From positions 1-6,737 of the forward strand of contig CALBNA010000013.1 in the NCBI GenBank assembly GCA_937896205.1: a DNA stretch of 6,737 nucleotides, given 5' to 3'. Made by a program: the position numbers and the translations under genes. This document shows positions 4,978-6,737 of the stretch, one piece after another. Positions within the stretch are counted from its first letter, which is position 1. Each line of letters opens with the position of its first letter. This stretch comes from an uncultured Campylobacter sp. (GTDB lineage: Bacteria; Campylobacterota; Campylobacteria; Campylobacterales; Campylobacteraceae). The notes under the pieces were generated by a model, which was not told the DNA's origin, ran no database searches, and saw only the letters and a program-made list of their open reading frames with translations.

Positions 4978-6006
4978 CTATATAACCAGCATCGCGTCGC
5001 CGTAGGAGTAAAATTTGTACTTTTGCTCCACGGCTGTTTTATAAATCCGCATAGTCTGCCTAAGCCCGACGAAACTCGTAACGAGCATGATTAGCGTCGA
5101 TTTTGGTAGGTGAAAATTTGTCAGCAGGTAGTTTTGGCGGATGGGTTTGTTGTTTAAATTTAAAAACAGCCTGCACTCGCCGCTAGACTTGCCGCTTCTG
5201 GCAAACTCCTCTACGCAGCGCGTCACCGTCGTGCCTACGCCTAGGATCGGTCTGTTTGAGTTTATCAAATTTTGCGTATCTTGCGGGATATCGTAAAACT
5301 CCGCGTGCATCTTGTGCTGCGTGATATCCTCGCTCTCCACGCCCTTAAACGTCCCTGCGCCCACATGCAGGGTGAGGTAGGCTATCTCGCGGTCTTTGGC
5401 TAGGCGCGCTATCATCTCGTCGCTAAAGTGCAAGCTCGCCGTCGGAGCCGCCACCGCGCCCTCGTTTTTGGCAAACACGCTTTGATACCAGCTCTCATCG
5501 TCTTTGGTGTCGCTTCGTTTGATGTAGGGCGGCAGAGGCACGTGACCGATGCGAGATAGGACTCCATAAAGCGCGGCTGCGTCCAAAGGCTCGCCGTTTT
5601 GGCTAAATTTGACCGTGCGTGAGCCGTCTTCAAAGAGCTCGCAGACCTCGGCGGTCAAATTTTCGCCGAAATTTAAAACGCTGCCCGCGCGGACCTTACC
5701 TTTTATATAGACGCTAAATTTACCGTCCGCAAGCGGAGAGTTTAGCAAAAGCTCCGTCTCGCCGCTGCTTTGTTTTTTGCCGAAAATTCGAGCTTTTACC
5801 ACCTTCGTGTCGTTAAAGATAATATCGCAAGGCGGTAAAATTTCAGGCAGATCGCCGAATTTTAGATGAGAGATTTTTTCGCTAGCTCGCTCGTAGACTA
5901 GCAGCCTCGCGTCCTCTTTGGGAAAGGTCGGGAAATTTGCGATTAGCTCCGGCGGTAGCTCGTAGTCGTAGGCGTCAAGCGAGTTTGGATTTAAAATTTG
6001 ACTCAT
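4978..6006 (-). CDS. queA: S-adenosylmethionine:tRNA ribosyltransferase-isomerase QueA
   Basis: QueA transfers and isomerises the ribosyl part of S-adenosylmethionine onto preQ1 at tRNA position 34, giving epoxyqueuosine, the penultimate step of queuosine synthesis. The full 342 residues match the family from end to end: YDYELPPELIA at 13-23, EDARLL at 31-36, FNDTKVVKARIFG at 64-76, GHVPLPPYI at 154-162, AAPTASLHF at 186-194 (AAPTAGLHF in most homologues), LHVGAGTF at 213-220, MHAE at 233-236, VGTTVTR at 257-263, and NFHLPKSTL at 297-305. The ATG at 6006 lies 25 nt after the tatC stop, with only a weak AGG-type ribosome binding site. The tatC-queA order is also that of C. jejuni. The gene is intact and carries many AAATTT words (about 11). 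Confidence 0.96.
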   Translation of the reverse strand: MSQILNPNSLDAYDYELPPELIANFPTFPKEDARLLVYERASEKISHLKFGDLPEILPPCDIIFNDTKVVKARIFGKKQSSGETELLLNSPLADGKFSVYIKGKVRAGSVLNFGENLTAEVCELFEDGSRTVKFSQNGEPLDAAALYGVLSRIGHVPLPPYIKRSDTKDDESWYQSVFAKNEGAVAAPTASLHFSDEMIARLAKDREIAYLTLHVGAGTFKGVESEDITQHKMHAEFYDIPQDTQNLINSNRPILGVGTTVTRCVEEFARSGKSSGECRLFLNLNNKPIRQNYLLTNFHLPKSTLIMLVTSFVGLRQTMRIYKTAVEQKYKFYSYGDAMLVI

Positions 6007-6031
6007 TTGGCTAGCCTACTTGCTTTCATGA

Positions 6032-6737
6032 CTATTCGTCCTCTTTTTCTTCGTCGGTTTCCTGGTTGGGCTCTTCGTTTTTAGCTGGATTTACGCGGGC
6101 GGCTATAAAGATAGAAAGCCCGTAAAGACCGATGAGAGGAACAGCCATCAAAAACTGGCTGAGGATATCCGGAGGCGTCATAATCGCGGCAAATATAAAA
6201 ATCACGACGATAGCGTAGCGGAATGAGTTTTTTAGCATCTTGTCATCGACTAGGCCGAGTTTGGCGAGAAAAAAGGTGATAACGGGAAGCTCAAACGCGA
6301 TGCCAAATGCAATGACTAATTTCGTAAAAAAGCCGACGTAGCCGCCGATATTTAGCATCGCGGAAAATAGTTGTTGGCCGAAATTTATAAGAAATGCAAA
6401 ACCGATAGGAACGACGACGTAGTAGCAAAACGCCGCGCCAACGAGAAACATAAAGGTCGCCGAGATCACGAAGGGTATGACGTATTTTTTCTCGTTTTCG
6501 TAAAGTCCAGGCGCTACAAACACCCAAAACTGCCAAAAAATAATCGGCAATGAAAACAAAAATCCAGTGAAAAATGCCACTTTCATCGCTACGAAAAACG
6601 GCTCTTGCACTTCGAGAAATACCATTTTTTGGTTATCGGGCAGAGTGTTTTGCAGCGGCGCGATGATAAAGTCTAAAATTTGATTCCAAAAGCTAAAGCA
6701 CACTACAAACATCACGATCACGGTCATGACGCTGATG
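6032..6737 (-). CDS. tatC: Sec-independent protein translocase TatC, N-terminus cut by the window
   Basis: TatC is the inner-membrane receptor for twin-arginine signal peptides and exports folded, often cofactor-bearing proteins. The minus-strand frame is open through the right edge: codons before the ATG at 6725-6727 read Ile-Ser-Val, so that ATG is internal and roughly the first 20 residues (with the conserved N-terminal Glu region) are missing. Numbering from that Met, a first helix at about 3-25 is followed by QEPF (41-44), helix 2 (about 45-71), PGLYENEKK (73-81), helix 3 (about 83-112), FGIAFELPV (141-149, with the conserved Glu146), FRYA (169-172) leading into helix 5, TPPD (184-187) and SQF, and helix 6 (about 193-210). 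The C-terminal tail (216-231) is very acidic. The gene heads the visible tatC-queA-pseudo-kinase unit; tatB would be expected just outside the window if the order follows C. jejuni. Confidence 0.95.
   Translation of the reverse strand, partial: ISVMTVIVMFVVCFSFWNQILDFIIAPLQNTLPDNQKMVFLEVQEPFFVAMKVAFFTGFLFSLPIIFWQFWVFVAPGLYENEKKYVIPFVISATFMFLVGAAFCYYVVVPIGFAFLINFGQQLFSAMLNIGGYVGFFTKLVIAFGIAFELPVITFFLAKLGLVDDKMLKNSFRYAIVVIFIFAAIMTPPDILSQFLMAVPLIGLYGLSIFIAARVNPAKNEEPNQETDEEKEDE

Noticed and set aside
5412..5633. 73-codon minus-strand frame inside queA
   Set aside because: A shadow of the conserved queA frame.
6291..6553. Reading frames on both strands inside tatC
   Set aside because: They lie opposite or out of frame with conserved TatC helices and carry no recognisable motif.

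Overview
The window looks like chromosomal DNA from a Campylobacter, most likely one of the higher-GC, oral-type species (C. rectus, C. showae, C. curvus or C. gracilis). This rests on gene content and order (divergent polysaccharide deacetylase then dprA then ruvX, and tatC then queA, both familiar in campylobacters), a GC content that appears moderate, and the extreme frequency of the word AAATTT, usually as AAATTTGA or TCAAATTT. The species call is inference. No RNA gene, insertion sequence, integrase, CRISPR array or phage gene was seen.

Layout: two gene blocks converge near position 2500-2750. On the plus strand are a YibQ-type divergent polysaccharide deacetylase (cut by the left edge), dprA, which overlaps it by 4 nt, and, after a 207-nt gap rich in AAATTT words and inverted repeats, ruvX. 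On the minus strand, read from the right edge, are tatC (N-terminus cut off), queA 25 nt later, and a 340-residue membrane-anchored protein starting with GTG 2 nt after the queA stop. Next comes a separate unit of two small enzymes: a VOC/glyoxalase-fold protein with its own TGATATAAT promoter and GGAGG ribosome binding site, then an alpha/beta hydrolase.

Roles: DprA protects and loads incoming single-stranded DNA in natural transformation, and RuvX is a Holliday-junction-resolvase-fold nuclease with a likely rRNA-processing or recombination role. The deacetylase-like protein is probably envelope or periplasmic. TatC is the core of the twin-arginine translocase and QueA makes epoxyqueuosine in tRNA. 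The VOC protein and hydrolase are small enzymes of unknown substrate, and the hydrolase differs in word content from the rest of the window.

The most interesting object is the 340-residue protein at 3953-4975. It reads as a degenerate hybrid histidine kinase: one membrane helix, a HATPase-like region without nucleotide-binding motifs, and a receiver-like domain in which the acidic pair, the phospho-acceptor Asp and the KP lysine all appear replaced. The second is the AAATTT word, about 50 copies by hand count, which fits the RAATTY methylation site linked to DNA discrimination during C. jejuni transformation.
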